Assembly (NCBI GenBank): GCA_017937865.1
Contig: JAGBCU010000004.1
Span: 1-64,000 of the forward strand
DNA length: 64,000 bases
Source of the DNA: Clostridia bacterium
GTDB lineage: Bacteria > Bacillota > Clostridia > Oscillospirales > Acutalibacteraceae
Direction: 5' to 3'
Part shown: piece after piece, positions 16,018 to 24,163 of the stretch
Layout: each line of letters begins with the position of its first letter
How positions within the stretch are numbered: the stretch's first letter is position 1
Position numbers and translations under genes: made by a program
The notes under the pieces: generated by a model
Seen by the model: only the letters and a program-made list of their open reading frames with translations
What the model was told of the DNA's origin: nothing
Databases searched by the model: none

Positions 16018-16149
16018 ATACAAACGAAAGTGAAATTATAAATTGTATCCTTGTTGTTTTCGAAATTGTATAGCTGTTGATTTTTCGAAAACTATTGACA
16101 AATCAAGGCAAACTTTATACAATTTATTAGTTACAAATTTCGTTTGTAT
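16018..16149. repeat. 132-bp imperfect inverted repeat between ribU and the ACP-like gene
   Basis: ATACAAACGAAA at 16018-16029 is repeated inverted as TTTCGTTTGTAT at 16138-16149. Inside, AAATTGTAT / ATACAATTT, CCTTG / CAAGG and TTTTCGAAA / TTTCGAAAA also pair, so both arms are complementary along most of their length with small bulges. The right arm runs into seven T residues (16149-16155), so the RNA could act as a large terminator for ribU. It could also be a MITE-like element; no clear target duplication is seen. The right arm holds the promoter of the next operon. Confidence 0.7.
16095..16123 (+). promoter_or_regulatory. Sigma-A promoter of the ACP-like/proS operon
   Basis: TTGACA (16095-16100), 17 bases, TACAAT (16118-16123), placed inside the right arm of the inverted repeat. 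Predicted start near 16130, leader about 46 bases. Confidence 0.65.
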
Positions 16150-16175
16150 TTTTTTACAAATAAGAGGTTTTTGGT

Positions 16176-16400
16176 ATGTTTGAAAAAGTAAGAGAAATGA
16201 TTTCAGAGTGTTTTGATATAGACCAGGATGAAATCACTTTATCAACTTCCTTTAAGTCTGATTTAGGCTTTGACGAGCTTGATATGGTTGATTTGGTTAT
16301 GGACGTTGAAGATGTTTTTGAAATCGAGCTTCCCGACGAAGATTTAGAGGATATTAAAACAGTCGGTGATTTAGTCAAATTTATTGAAGAAAATAATTAA
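16176..16400 (+). CDS. Acyl carrier protein-like protein lacking the phosphopantetheine serine
   Basis: A 74-residue, very acidic protein that aligns over its full length with acyl carrier proteins: the start MFEKVREMISECF, then ITLSTSFKSDLGF, and a C-terminal PDEDLEDIKTVGDLVKFIEEN. The invariant DSLD motif reads DELD (residues 33-36), so the serine that carries 4'-phosphopantetheine is Glu34. The codon GAG is unambiguous in the sequence. Ser28 is six residues upstream and does not replace it. The protein therefore cannot carry acyl groups in the usual way and may be a regulatory or binding variant. No fatty-acid genes are near; instead proS starts 15 bases after its stop and is surely co-transcribed. 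ATG follows AAGAGG. It could also be the genome's ACP with one point mutation, though that would be lethal if it were the only copy. Confidence 0.8.
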   Translation: MFEKVREMISECFDIDQDEITLSTSFKSDLGFDELDMVDLVMDVEDVFEIELPDEDLEDIKTVGDLVKFIEENN

Positions 16401-16415
16401 TAAAGAGGAAGAAAA

Positions 16416-17855
16416 ATGGCAGAACAGAAAAAAATGGTTGAAGCAATAACTTCTATGGAGGTTGATTTTGCTCAATGGTACACAGACGTTGTTAAAAAGG
16501 CAGACCTTGTTGACTATTCAAGCGTTAAGGGCTGTATGATTATCCGTCCTTACGGATATGCAATCTGGGAAAATATTCAGAGAATTCTTGATACAAGATT
16601 TAAAGAGCTTGGTCACGAAAACGTATATATGCCTATGTTTATCCCCGAAAGCCTTTTACAGAAGGAAAAGGACCACGTTGAAGGCTTTGCCCCCGAGGTT
16701 GCTTGGGTTACTCACGGCGGTAGTGATAAGTTAGAGGAGCGTCTTTGCGTTCGTCCTACTTCAGAAACTCTTTTCTGTGAGCATTACGCAAAGGTTGTTC
16801 AGTCCCATAGAGATTTACCTAAGCTCTACAACCAGTGGTGTAGTGTTGTAAGATGGGAAAAAACAACCCGTCCTTTCCTCAGAACAAGAGAATTTTTGTG
16901 GCAGGAGGGTCATACTGTTCATGCAACTGCTGAAGAGGCTATTGTCGAAACTGAGCAGATGCTCAATGTATACGCTGATTTCTGTGAAAAATCTCTCTGT
17001 ATGCCCGTTGTAAAGGGTAAAAAGACTGAGAGCGATAAGTTTGCAGGTGCCGTTGCTACATACGCTATTGAGGCTCTTATGCACGACGGTAAGGCTTTAC
17101 AGGCTGCAACCTCTCACTATTTCGGTGATGGCTTTGCAAAAGCATTCAATATGACTTATCAGGATAAAGAAAATAAGCTTTCTTACGTTCATCAGACCTC
17201 TTGGGGTTCAACTACAAGACTTATCGGTGCTATTATTATGTCACACGGTGACAACAACGGTCTTGTTCTTCCTCCCGATGTTGCTCCTATTCAGGTTATT
17301 ATCGTTCCTATTGCTCAGCATAAGGAAGGCGTTCTTGATAAAGCTTACGAGCTTCGTGACCGTCTTGCAAAGCAGTTCAGAGTTAAGGTTGACTCAAGCG
17401 ATAATTCTGCAGGCTGGAAGTTCGCTGAGTATGAAATGAAGGGCGTTCCGATTCGTCTTGAAATCGGTCCCAAGGATATCGAAAATAACCAGTGCGTTCT
17501 TGTAAGACGTGATAACAGAGAAAAAGTATTCGTTTCTCTTGATAACCTTGAAGAAGGTCTTACAACAACCTTGAATGCATATGCAGAGGCTATTTACAAT
17601 AAAGCTCTTGAAAACGTTAAAAACCGTTCATATGCTTGTACTTCAATTGATGAAATTAATGAAAAGCTTGCCGCAAACGGTGATGGCTTCGTTAAAGCTA
17701 TGTGGTGCGGTGAAGAAGAGTGCGAAGATAAGGTTAAAGAGCTTACAGGCGTTGGCTCTCGTTGTATTCCTTTCGAGCAAGAAAACCTTTCAGAAACATG
17801 TGTTTGTTGCGGTAAACCTGCAAAGCATATGGTTTATTGGGGTAAAGCTTATTAA
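16416..17855 (+). CDS. proS: Prolyl-tRNA synthetase, short (archaeal/eukaryotic-like) type
   Basis: Class II synthetase that charges tRNA-Pro. Seen: motif 2 in the [23 protein letters not shown] region, motif 3 in the [16 protein letters not shown] segment, and an anticodon-binding domain from IQVIIVPI onward. A C-terminal zinc-binding-type end contains CGEEECEDK, then CVCCGKP, and finishes KAY with the C-terminal Tyr typical of this group. At 479 residues it lacks the inserted YbaK-like editing domain of bacterial-type ProRS (about 570 residues), as in many clostridia. ATG follows GAGGAAG. It is the second gene after the ACP-like protein. Terminator at 17882-17916. Confidence 0.96.
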   Translation: MAEQKKMVEAITSMEVDFAQWYTDVVKKADLVDYSSVKGCMIIRPYGYAIWENIQRILDTRFKELGHENVYMPMFIPESLLQKEKDHVEGFAPEVAWVTHGGSDKLEERLCVRPTSETLFCEHYAKVVQSHRDLPKLYNQWCSVVRWEKTTRPFLRTREFLWQEGHTVHATAEEAIVETEQMLNVYADFCEKSLCMPVVKGKKTESDKFAGAVATYAIEALMHDGKALQAATSHYFGDGFAKAFNMTYQDKENKLSYVHQTSWGSTTRLIGAIIMSHGDNNGLVLPPDVAPIQVIIVPIAQHKEGVLDKAYELRDRLAKQFRVKVDSSDNSAGWKFAEYEMKGVPIRLEIGPKDIENNQCVLVRRDNREKVFVSLDNLEEGLTTTLNAYAEAIYNKALENVKNRSYACTSIDEINEKLAANGDGFVKAMWCGEEECEDKVKELTGVGSRCIPFEQENLSETCVCCGKPAKHMVYWGKAY

Positions 17856-17881
17856 TTTAAAATATATATGAAACAAATAAA

Positions 17882-17916
17882 ACTCTCTTGTTACTATTCG
17901 TAGCAAGAGAGTTTTT
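17882..17916. terminator. Bidirectional terminator between proS and the inositol operon end
   Basis: ACTCTCTTGTTAC pairs with GTAGCAAGAGAGT around TATTC, then a T run; A residues precede it, so it also serves the minus-strand operon. Confidence 0.88.
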
Positions 17917-17930
17917 GTTCTGTTTTTTCT

Positions 17931-19133
17931 TTAATTAATAATTAAAGTTAAATTACTCATAGGATAAGAGCAACAAGGGTGAATTATACCAAAGCTTGAA
18001 TCAGCTAATCGCCTTGAATCGACGTCTTTCGGTATATAAACGTTACCGCTTGTAAGCTTTGAACGGCAAAATCCGCATTCGCCTGAACGGCATACCGATT
18101 GAACTGCAATACCTTCACGCTCAAGAGCAACGAGCAAGGTTTCTTCAGCTGAACAAGGTATTTTACCCAAGGTTTCACCGTCTTTAATTACTTTACATAA
18201 GAAAGTTTTTCCCACTGCATCCTTAGGGAAATCGGGGAGAGATGCAGGGTTTTTAATCTGACCGCTTAAGCCGTAACGAATATACTTCTGTTCAAGCTTT
18301 AATTCAGCAATCTGCGGTGTAACTCGGTTGTAAAGGGGCGTAGAGCCGTTAACAAAAACACTGTATCTTGTAGCGGATACGTATTTTTCAATTAAAGTCT
18401 TTGTTATAAAGCCTCGCTCACATTTATCTGCTCTTTCGTCACTTAAAACGTAAATTACTCTGAATTTGTTATTTGCCGAAGCAAGCTCGTTTAAACGGTC
18501 CATCATTATTGCTTCATTTTTCTTTCTTGCAGAATAAAAGAGTGTTAAATCAATATCTAAAGTACCGTCGTTTATGGCTTCAGCCATTGATAAAAAACTT
18601 GAAATACCGTATTCATCAGTTAAACCCACAATGTTTTTAGAATCTCTTAATGGCTGATAGAACAAATTACCAAACGGTGCAGCTGCTTTTACCTTTGTAC
18701 CCTTAACCCAAGTATTATGAATAAAGGGTGAAACAAAGCCGTTACTGTCTTTTTTTACAAGTATTACGTATTCATCATCCAATGAACGTAAAGGTGAAGA
18801 ACATAATGTATAAGGTCTTGTAACAACCGCGTGGCCTATTTCAAGAGTAACGCTTATAAACTGACCTGGACGGAAATATGCAAGCTTTGCAGTACCTAAT
18901 GAAGCATCAGGGCCGAGAATATATGCCTTAGTATCTCTTGAAATATCAACGACACTTTTTACAATCAAGTATTGAATTGAGGGATGCAAAAAGTTCGCTG
19001 TTGAATTCACCGCATAGTTTGCATTAATAGGTGAATTCGGTGCTTCTTCAATAACGCCTTTTCTTAAAGAGGGGATATTTATAAAGTTTTTTATATCCTT
19101 AAATGAAGAATTAACTACAACTTTATTTTTCAT
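17931..19133 (-). CDS. Ferredoxin-NAD(P)H reductase-like flavoprotein with C-terminal [2Fe-2S] domain
   Basis: Electron-transfer protein of the phthalate dioxygenase reductase/Hmp-like type. After about 60 unassigned residues, an FAD-binding beta-barrel contains FRPGQFISV and VTRPYTLCSSP (the RxYS-type flavin motif as RPYTL). A NAD-binding Rossmann half follows (LTLFYSARKKNE and VFVNGSTPLYNRV). The last 90 residues form a plant-type ferredoxin: CRSGECGFC (C-x4-C-x2-C) and a distal Cys in HPCC. The gene overlaps the upstream FAD oxidoreductase by 11 bases, so the two are coupled and probably pass electrons to each other. It is the last gene of the inositol operon. The real electron partner is inferred only. 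Confidence 0.82.
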   Translation of the reverse strand: MKNKVVVNSSFKDIKNFINIPSLRKGVIEEAPNSPINANYAVNSTANFLHPSIQYLIVKSVVDISRDTKAYILGPDASLGTAKLAYFRPGQFISVTLEIGHAVVTRPYTLCSSPLRSLDDEYVILVKKDSNGFVSPFIHNTWVKGTKVKAAAPFGNLFYQPLRDSKNIVGLTDEYGISSFLSMAEAINDGTLDIDLTLFYSARKKNEAIMMDRLNELASANNKFRVIYVLSDERADKCERGFITKTLIEKYVSATRYSVFVNGSTPLYNRVTPQIAELKLEQKYIRYGLSGQIKNPASLPDFPKDAVGKTFLCKVIKDGETLGKIPCSAEETLLVALEREGIAVQSVCRSGECGFCRSKLTSGNVYIPKDVDSRRLADSSFGIIHPCCSYPMSNLTLIIN

Positions 19134-20697
19134 CAGATAAATCCCCCTTATCTGTAGAAATTATGTCGTTAAGAGTTGCAAAAGCAACGTTACGACCTGA
19201 AGCGATCGCTGAGCTCATACCCGAAAGCTGAACGTCCCAACCACCGCAAAAACGAAGTCCTTTAGTATCACAATCTGCTTCTTCGGTCATAATTCGCGGT
19301 ATAATACCGTCCCAATCGTCACCATAATAGCCGTAAACTGTACCTTGAGGTGTAGCTGTATATCTTGCAAAAGTAACTGGAGTTGCAACCTCTAACTCTT
19401 CGATAGAATTATGAATTGTAATACCCGTTGCGCTTTCGTAATTTGCAATTAAACGTGCCGCAAGCATATCCTTTTCTGTGAAATACTGATCGGGCTCAAC
19501 GTTTGCCCAACAGTTATCCGTGTAAAGTGTAGTAAGGCAAAGTATAGTTGTGCCGTTAGGTGAGCAATCGGGGTTAGCTATATTTAAACAAACTGCCGCA
19601 AGAGCATTGTTTGTATCAATCGATTTCATTAAATTAAACTGCTTTTCAGTATCAACCGTATCAGTAATAAAAACAGAATAATCCTTTATACCTAATTCTT
19701 CAGGGCTTCTGTTAAGACCAAGGTAAACACAAGCACCTCTTGCACCAAAGGTGCGTGCATTAGTTCTTTTTATTGCTCTTTCGGGTAAATCCTTTGCTTT
19801 AATCATTTTACCGAATGCAGTTGTGGGCGAGCAGTTGCAAATAATGTGTTCGCACATTATCTTTTCACCGCTTTTTAAAATAACGCCTTTAGCTTGTCCG
19901 TCTTTAAAAATAATACGTGAAACGTGAGAATTATAGCGAATCTCGCCACCAAAATCCTCAACTACTCCTGCAAGAGCCATACTCATCGCGTGGCTACGCA
20001 ATTTAGGAACAACAGAGCCGTATTTAACGTAAGAATAAACCATTGAAATGTAGTGAATAAAGCTTAATCTTGAGCAATCAACTCCAAGGTACATCCAATA
20101 TGCGTTCAGTATATTCTGAGCTTCCTGAGGGATTTTAAGGGCGTTAAACACTTCGTTTACAGAGTAGGGGGCAGTTCTTACAAAATTGCCGTGCTCCTTT
20201 AAAATCTTACGTAATGATTTAAGCGTGATTTTGCTGTCAAAATCTGAAAAATACAGTGTAGAGGCTTCAATTTCTTCTGCTAATTTGAAAAGACGTGTCA
20301 CAGACGGTTTACTACCCGGTACGTAATTTTCTAAAGCGTTTATAAATTCGTCAATACCTGTAGGCATCGTAACGTCTACAGCTGAATCAAAGCTTCTTTT
20401 TGAAATTAAACGATAGCAATCGGGAATTTTAGTCCATTTAATTTTATCGCTTATATCAAGGTAATCAAATATTTTGCGTGTATCACCAAGCCCTGCAGTA
20501 TCGGTAAAACCGCAAAGCTGATGTAAAGAAACGTCAAATTCAAATCTGCCTCTTACAAAGCTTGAGGCGAAACCACCCGGGGCATTATGACGTTCTAATA
20601 TTAAAACCCTTTTACCTTCTTTTGCAATGCAAGCTGCGGCGGTAAGACCGCCGCAACCTGCACCGATAACTATTACATCATAGTTTTTATCTGACAT
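19123..20697 (-). CDS. FAD-dependent oxidoreductase of the phytoene desaturase (CrtI)-like family
   Basis: Flavoprotein with the N-terminal dinucleotide motif VIVIGAGCGGLTAAACIAKEG, LERHNAPGGFASSF and a C-terminal FAD-contact segment GLRFCGGWDVQLSGMSSAIASGR. CrtI-like proteins include desaturases, isomerases and retinol saturase-type enzymes; in anaerobes many have no known substrate. No carotenoid genes are present. Here it stands one base after the stop of iolG and overlaps the ferredoxin reductase-like gene, which suggests redox work tied to inositol breakdown. ATG 20697 follows GGAGAT. Function unknown beyond flavin-dependent oxidoreduction. Confidence 0.82.
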   Translation of the reverse strand: MSDKNYDVIVIGAGCGGLTAAACIAKEGKRVLILERHNAPGGFASSFVRGRFEFDVSLHQLCGFTDTAGLGDTRKIFDYLDISDKIKWTKIPDCYRLISKRSFDSAVDVTMPTGIDEFINALENYVPGSKPSVTRLFKLAEEIEASTLYFSDFDSKITLKSLRKILKEHGNFVRTAPYSVNEVFNALKIPQEAQNILNAYWMYLGVDCSRLSFIHYISMVYSYVKYGSVVPKLRSHAMSMALAGVVEDFGGEIRYNSHVSRIIFKDGQAKGVILKSGEKIMCEHIICNCSPTTAFGKMIKAKDLPERAIKRTNARTFGARGACVYLGLNRSPEELGIKDYSVFITDTVDTEKQFNLMKSIDTNNALAAVCLNIANPDCSPNGTTILCLTTLYTDNCWANVEPDQYFTEKDMLAARLIANYESATGITIHNSIEELEVATPVTFARYTATPQGTVYGYYGDDWDGIIPRIMTEEADCDTKGLRFCGGWDVQLSGMSSAIASGRNVAFATLNDIISTDKGDLSDEK

Positions 20698-20698
20698 T

Positions 20699-21706
20699 TT
20701 ATTTAATCTCCGAAAGTTTTACAGGTCTGCCTTCGTTAGCTGATTTTTCAGCAGCGAGAGCAATTTTAACAGACTGAAGACCTGCATGAATACCAACGGG
20801 CGTTTCTTTGTCGTTGATACAGCAATCAACAAACTGTCTTACTTCTTCTGAGAATGAGCCCATATATCTCTCGAGGAAGAAATAAAGTGGCTTTTCACCT
20901 GTAACACCGTTAGCATCTGAAATAACTGCAGTTGAAAGTGTATCGTTAGTAGTCGCAACCATACCCTTTGAGCCGAAAAGCTCTGCTCTCTGGTCGTAGC
21001 CGTACATAGCCTGACGGGAGTTGTCAATAACTGCAAGAGCACCGTTTTCCATCTTCATTGAAATAATAGCTGTATCAAAATCGCCGTATTCACGAATACC
21101 GGGGTTGATAAGAGCATCGGCATAAACGTAAAGCTCTTCAACGTCGCTGTTTGTAAGGAAGCAAGCCATATCAAAATCGTGAATTGTCATATCAAGGAAG
21201 ATGCTTGCTGCACAGTAACCAACGGGTGGTGCCTGAGGGTCACGGGAAGTGATTTTAAGAATCTGTGCATCACCGATTTTGCCTTCGTCATAAGCTTTTC
21301 TTACTGCGGCAAAGTTGTGGTCAAAACGACGGTTAAAGCCGACCTGGAATTTAACCTCCGGGTGAGCTTTGAGTGCATCAGCAATTTCAAGAATTTTATC
21401 AACTGTGTTTGCAAGAGGCTTTTCACAGAATACATGTTTACCTGCATTGATAGCTTCAATAGAAATAGGAGCGTGAGTATCTGTTGAAGAGCAAACAAGA
21501 ACTGCATCAATAGTTACGTCTTCAATAATCTTTTTATAATCTGTGTAGATTTTTTCAACACCGAAGCTCTCGCAGAATGCTTTTGTTTCGTCGTTCATAA
21601 AGGGATCTGCAATTGCAGTTACGGTAGCGTTTTTTACGTGATAAGAAATTGATTCGAGGTGAACCTTACCGATTCGGCCTGCACCGATAATACCAATATT
21701 AAGCAT
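20699..21706 (-). CDS. iolG: Inositol 2-dehydrogenase (Gfo/Idh/MocA family)
   Basis: Oxidises myo-inositol to 2-keto-myo-inositol (scyllo-inosose) with NAD+, the first step of the pathway. Seen: Rossmann motif IGIIGAGRIGKVHLES, CEKPLA with the catalytic-region Lys, and TIHDFDMACF holding the His/Asp of the family active site. The C-terminal half is the usual open-faced sheet. Start ATG 21706 has AAAGGA before it; an in-frame TTG at 21724 would put six residues ahead of the Rossmann strand. Among Gfo/Idh relatives, the substrate is set by the context of iolA, E, D, B, C and J. Confidence 0.93.
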   Translation of the reverse strand: MLNIGIIGAGRIGKVHLESISYHVKNATVTAIADPFMNDETKAFCESFGVEKIYTDYKKIIEDVTIDAVLVCSSTDTHAPISIEAINAGKHVFCEKPLANTVDKILEIADALKAHPEVKFQVGFNRRFDHNFAAVRKAYDEGKIGDAQILKITSRDPQAPPVGYCAASIFLDMTIHDFDMACFLTNSDVEELYVYADALINPGIREYGDFDTAIISMKMENGALAVIDNSRQAMYGYDQRAELFGSKGMVATTNDTLSTAVISDANGVTGEKPLYFFLERYMGSFSEEVRQFVDCCINDKETPVGIHAGLQSVKIALAAEKSANEGRPVKLSEIK

Positions 21707-21740
21707 ATTTATTATTCCTTTCAAAATTACTTTTATTCAA

Positions 21741-23252
21741 TCAGATAGTTCCGTCCCAAGTAGAAACCTCTTTTTTCTTCATCTCTTCTTCGTCAAACCA
21801 ACGTGTTGTTACGCATTTGCTTTCTGTAAAGAATCTGTAAGCATCTTTACCAAGACAGTGAAGGTCGCCGAAGAAAGAATCCTTATGACCTGCAAAGGGG
21901 AAGAAACCAACGGGAACAGGGATACCAACGTTAACACCAACCATACCGCCGTCTGTATGACGTGTAAATTCACGTGCATAGTGTCCGTTTTGTGTGAAAA
22001 TAACAGAACCGTTTGCATAGGGGTTAGCGTTCATAACCTTAAGACCCTCGTTAAAGTCTTTAACACGTTTTACACAAAGAACAGGACCAAATACCTCATC
22101 TCTGCCGATGGTCATTTCTTCAGTAACGTTATCAAAAATTGTAGGTCCAACGAAATATCCGCCCTTAAGCTCATCGGGAAGAACGGGATTTCTACCGTCA
22201 AGAACAAGTGTTGCTCCTTCTTTAACGCCTTTTTCGATGTCGGCAACAACCTCGTCGTAGTGCTTTTTGTATGTAATCGGGCCTAATTTAGAGGTTTTAT
22301 CAACAGAAGCGCCAAGCTTAATCTGAGAAGCCTGCTTCTTTAATTCAGCAACAAATTCGTCAGCAATAGATTCCTGAACAACGCAAGCCGAAAGAGCCAT
22401 ACATCTCTGACCTGCACAACCGTAAGCAGAGTTAATGATACCTGCAACCGTTCTTTCAATAGGTGCATCTTCAAGAACAAGAGCGTGGTTTTTAGCCTGG
22501 CAAAGAGCCTGGACACGCTTGCCTGCTTTAGCAGCTCTTTCGTAAATGATTTTACCAACGGGAGTTGAGCCAACGAATGTGATACCTTTGATATCGGGAT
22601 GGTCAAGAAGAGTGTTAATCTCGTTTCTTGAGCAAGTAATAACGTTTACAACACCGTCGGGCATACCTGCTTCCTTGTAAAGCTCTGCTATTCTTAAAGC
22701 AGTACGGGGTGTTAATGATGCAGCCTTAAGAACGATTGTGTTTCCGCAAGCAACGCAAGTAGGAGTCATCCATCCGAAAGGAATCATTGCAGGGAAGTTA
22801 ACGGGAACGATACCTGCAAAAACACCCATAGGCTCACGGTATTTAACTGTGTCAAAGCCTGTTGATGCATCCATCATACTTTCGCCCATCATAAGAGAGG
22901 GGACTTGAGTTGCAAGCTCTGTTCCTTCTTTAGCCTTAAGAACGTCGCCTTCAGCCTCGCTCCAAACCTTACCGTTCTCTTCAGCAACGATTCTTGTAAG
23001 CTCTTCCATATGCTCAATAAGGAGATTTCTTACGTTGTAAAGAATCTGGGCTCTTTTAACAGCAGGAGTTGCTCTCCAAGCGGGGTAAGCAGCTTTGGCA
23101 GCTTCAACAGCTTCAAGTACTTCCTCGTTTGTACAGCAGGGTGCATAGCCCGTTATTTCGCCTGTGCTCGGATTATGAAGGTCATACCAAACATCAGTTT
23201 TTGATTCAACGAATTTACCGTTGCAAAAATATTTAAGCTTTTCTACAGACAT
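21741..23252 (-). CDS. iolA: (Methyl)malonate-semialdehyde dehydrogenase, acylating
   Basis: Turns malonate semialdehyde into acetyl-CoA and CO2 with NAD+ and CoA, the last step of inositol breakdown; the same family handles methylmalonate semialdehyde. Aldehyde dehydrogenase fold with the MmsA-type signatures MGVFAGIVPVNFPAMIPFGW, FVGSTPVGKIIYERA, the catalytic Cys in GQRCMAL and a final FFTESKCVTTRW. Length 503 fits. ATG 23252 follows AAAGGTG. Its place between iolE and iolG supports iolA rather than a valine-pathway mmsA. Confidence 0.94.
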   Translation of the reverse strand: MSVEKLKYFCNGKFVESKTDVWYDLHNPSTGEITGYAPCCTNEEVLEAVEAAKAAYPAWRATPAVKRAQILYNVRNLLIEHMEELTRIVAEENGKVWSEAEGDVLKAKEGTELATQVPSLMMGESMMDASTGFDTVKYREPMGVFAGIVPVNFPAMIPFGWMTPTCVACGNTIVLKAASLTPRTALRIAELYKEAGMPDGVVNVITCSRNEINTLLDHPDIKGITFVGSTPVGKIIYERAAKAGKRVQALCQAKNHALVLEDAPIERTVAGIINSAYGCAGQRCMALSACVVQESIADEFVAELKKQASQIKLGASVDKTSKLGPITYKKHYDEVVADIEKGVKEGATLVLDGRNPVLPDELKGGYFVGPTIFDNVTEEMTIGRDEVFGPVLCVKRVKDFNEGLKVMNANPYANGSVIFTQNGHYAREFTRHTDGGMVGVNVGIPVPVGFFPFAGHKDSFFGDLHCLGKDAYRFFTESKCVTTRWFDEEEMKKKEVSTWDGTI

Positions 23253-23269
23253 TTTAATTCACCTTTCTA

Positions 23270-24163
23270 TTATAATCCTGCTTTTTCAGCAATATATTTT
23301 CTTGCTTTTACTGCATATTCAAAGGGATTAGCAATTGCAGGGTCTTGCTCTGCTTCAACAAGAACATAGCCCTCGTAGTTGTTTTCTGCAAGAACGTTGA
23401 AAATGGGTTCGAAATCAATTACACCGTCACCGGGAACTGTAAAAGTACCTTTTCTGACACCCTGAAGGAAGCTTTCACCCTTTGCTTTAACGTCAGCAAT
23501 AACGTCGGGGCGGATATCCTTAAGATGAACGTGCTTAATGCGGTTAACGTATTTTTTAAGAATATACATATAATCTTCACCGCAATATGCAAGGTGACCT
23601 GAGTCAAAGAGAAGATTGAAAAGCTCGGGGTCTGTGTTTTCCATAAGTCTGTCAATTTCAGCAGCAGTCTGAACTACTGTACCCATATGGTGATGGAAGG
23701 TAAGAGTAATACCCATATCCTTTGCAACCTTACCAAGCTTATTAACGCCTGTGCAAAGAAGCTCCCATTCTTCGTCGTTCATAACGTATTTATCATCGAA
23801 AATCGAAAGATCAGTTCCTTGAATTGAGTGACCCTGCTCTGAAATACCAACAACCTTTGCACCCATTTCCTTAAGGAAGGTAATGTGCTTGATAAATTCT
23901 TTTTCTGTCTCTTCATAAGGTTTAGTTGTTAAAAATGTTGAAAACCAAGCGTTACAAATCTGCATACCGCGGAGATCAAGTGCTTTTTTAAGTACCTTCG
24001 TATCCTTAGGGTATTTGTTACCAACCTCACAACCTGTAAAGCCTGCAAGTGCCATTTCAGAAATGCACTGCTCAAAAGTGTTTTCTGCTCCAAGGTCCGG
24101 CATATCGTCATTTGTCCATGCGATAGGAGCAATACCGAGTTTTACTTTGTTTTTGTCAAGCAT
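23270..24163 (-). CDS. iolE: Inosose dehydratase (2-keto-myo-inositol dehydratase)
   Basis: Removes water from 2-keto-myo-inositol to give 3D-trihydroxycyclohexane-1,2-dione. TIM-barrel of the xylose isomerase-like family. Seen: [16 protein letters not shown] near the N-terminus, typical of Iol[33 protein letters not shown] and [11 protein letters not shown] as metal-site segments. 297 residues is normal. Its ATG shares one base with the iolD stop (TAATG), so the two are translationally coupled. Confidence 0.95.
   Translation of the reverse strand: MLDKNKVKLGIAPIAWTNDDMPDLGAENTFEQCISEMALAGFTGCEVGNKYPKDTKVLKKALDLRGMQICNAWFSTFLTTKPYEETEKEFIKHITFLKEMGAKVVGISEQGHSIQGTDLSIFDDKYVMNDEEWELLCTGVNKLGKVAKDMGITLTFHHHMGTVVQTAAEIDRLMENTDPELFNLLFDSGHLAYCGEDYMYILKKYVNRIKHVHLKDIRPDVIADVKAKGESFLQGVRKGTFTVPGDGVIDFEPIFNVLAENNYEGYVLVEAEQDPAIANPFEYAVKARKYIAEKAGL

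Noticed and set aside
16154-16378. Ser/Thr-rich minus-strand open frame over the ACP-like gene
   Set aside because: Mirror of the acidic codons of the ACP-like gene; low-complexity Ser/Lys product with no support.
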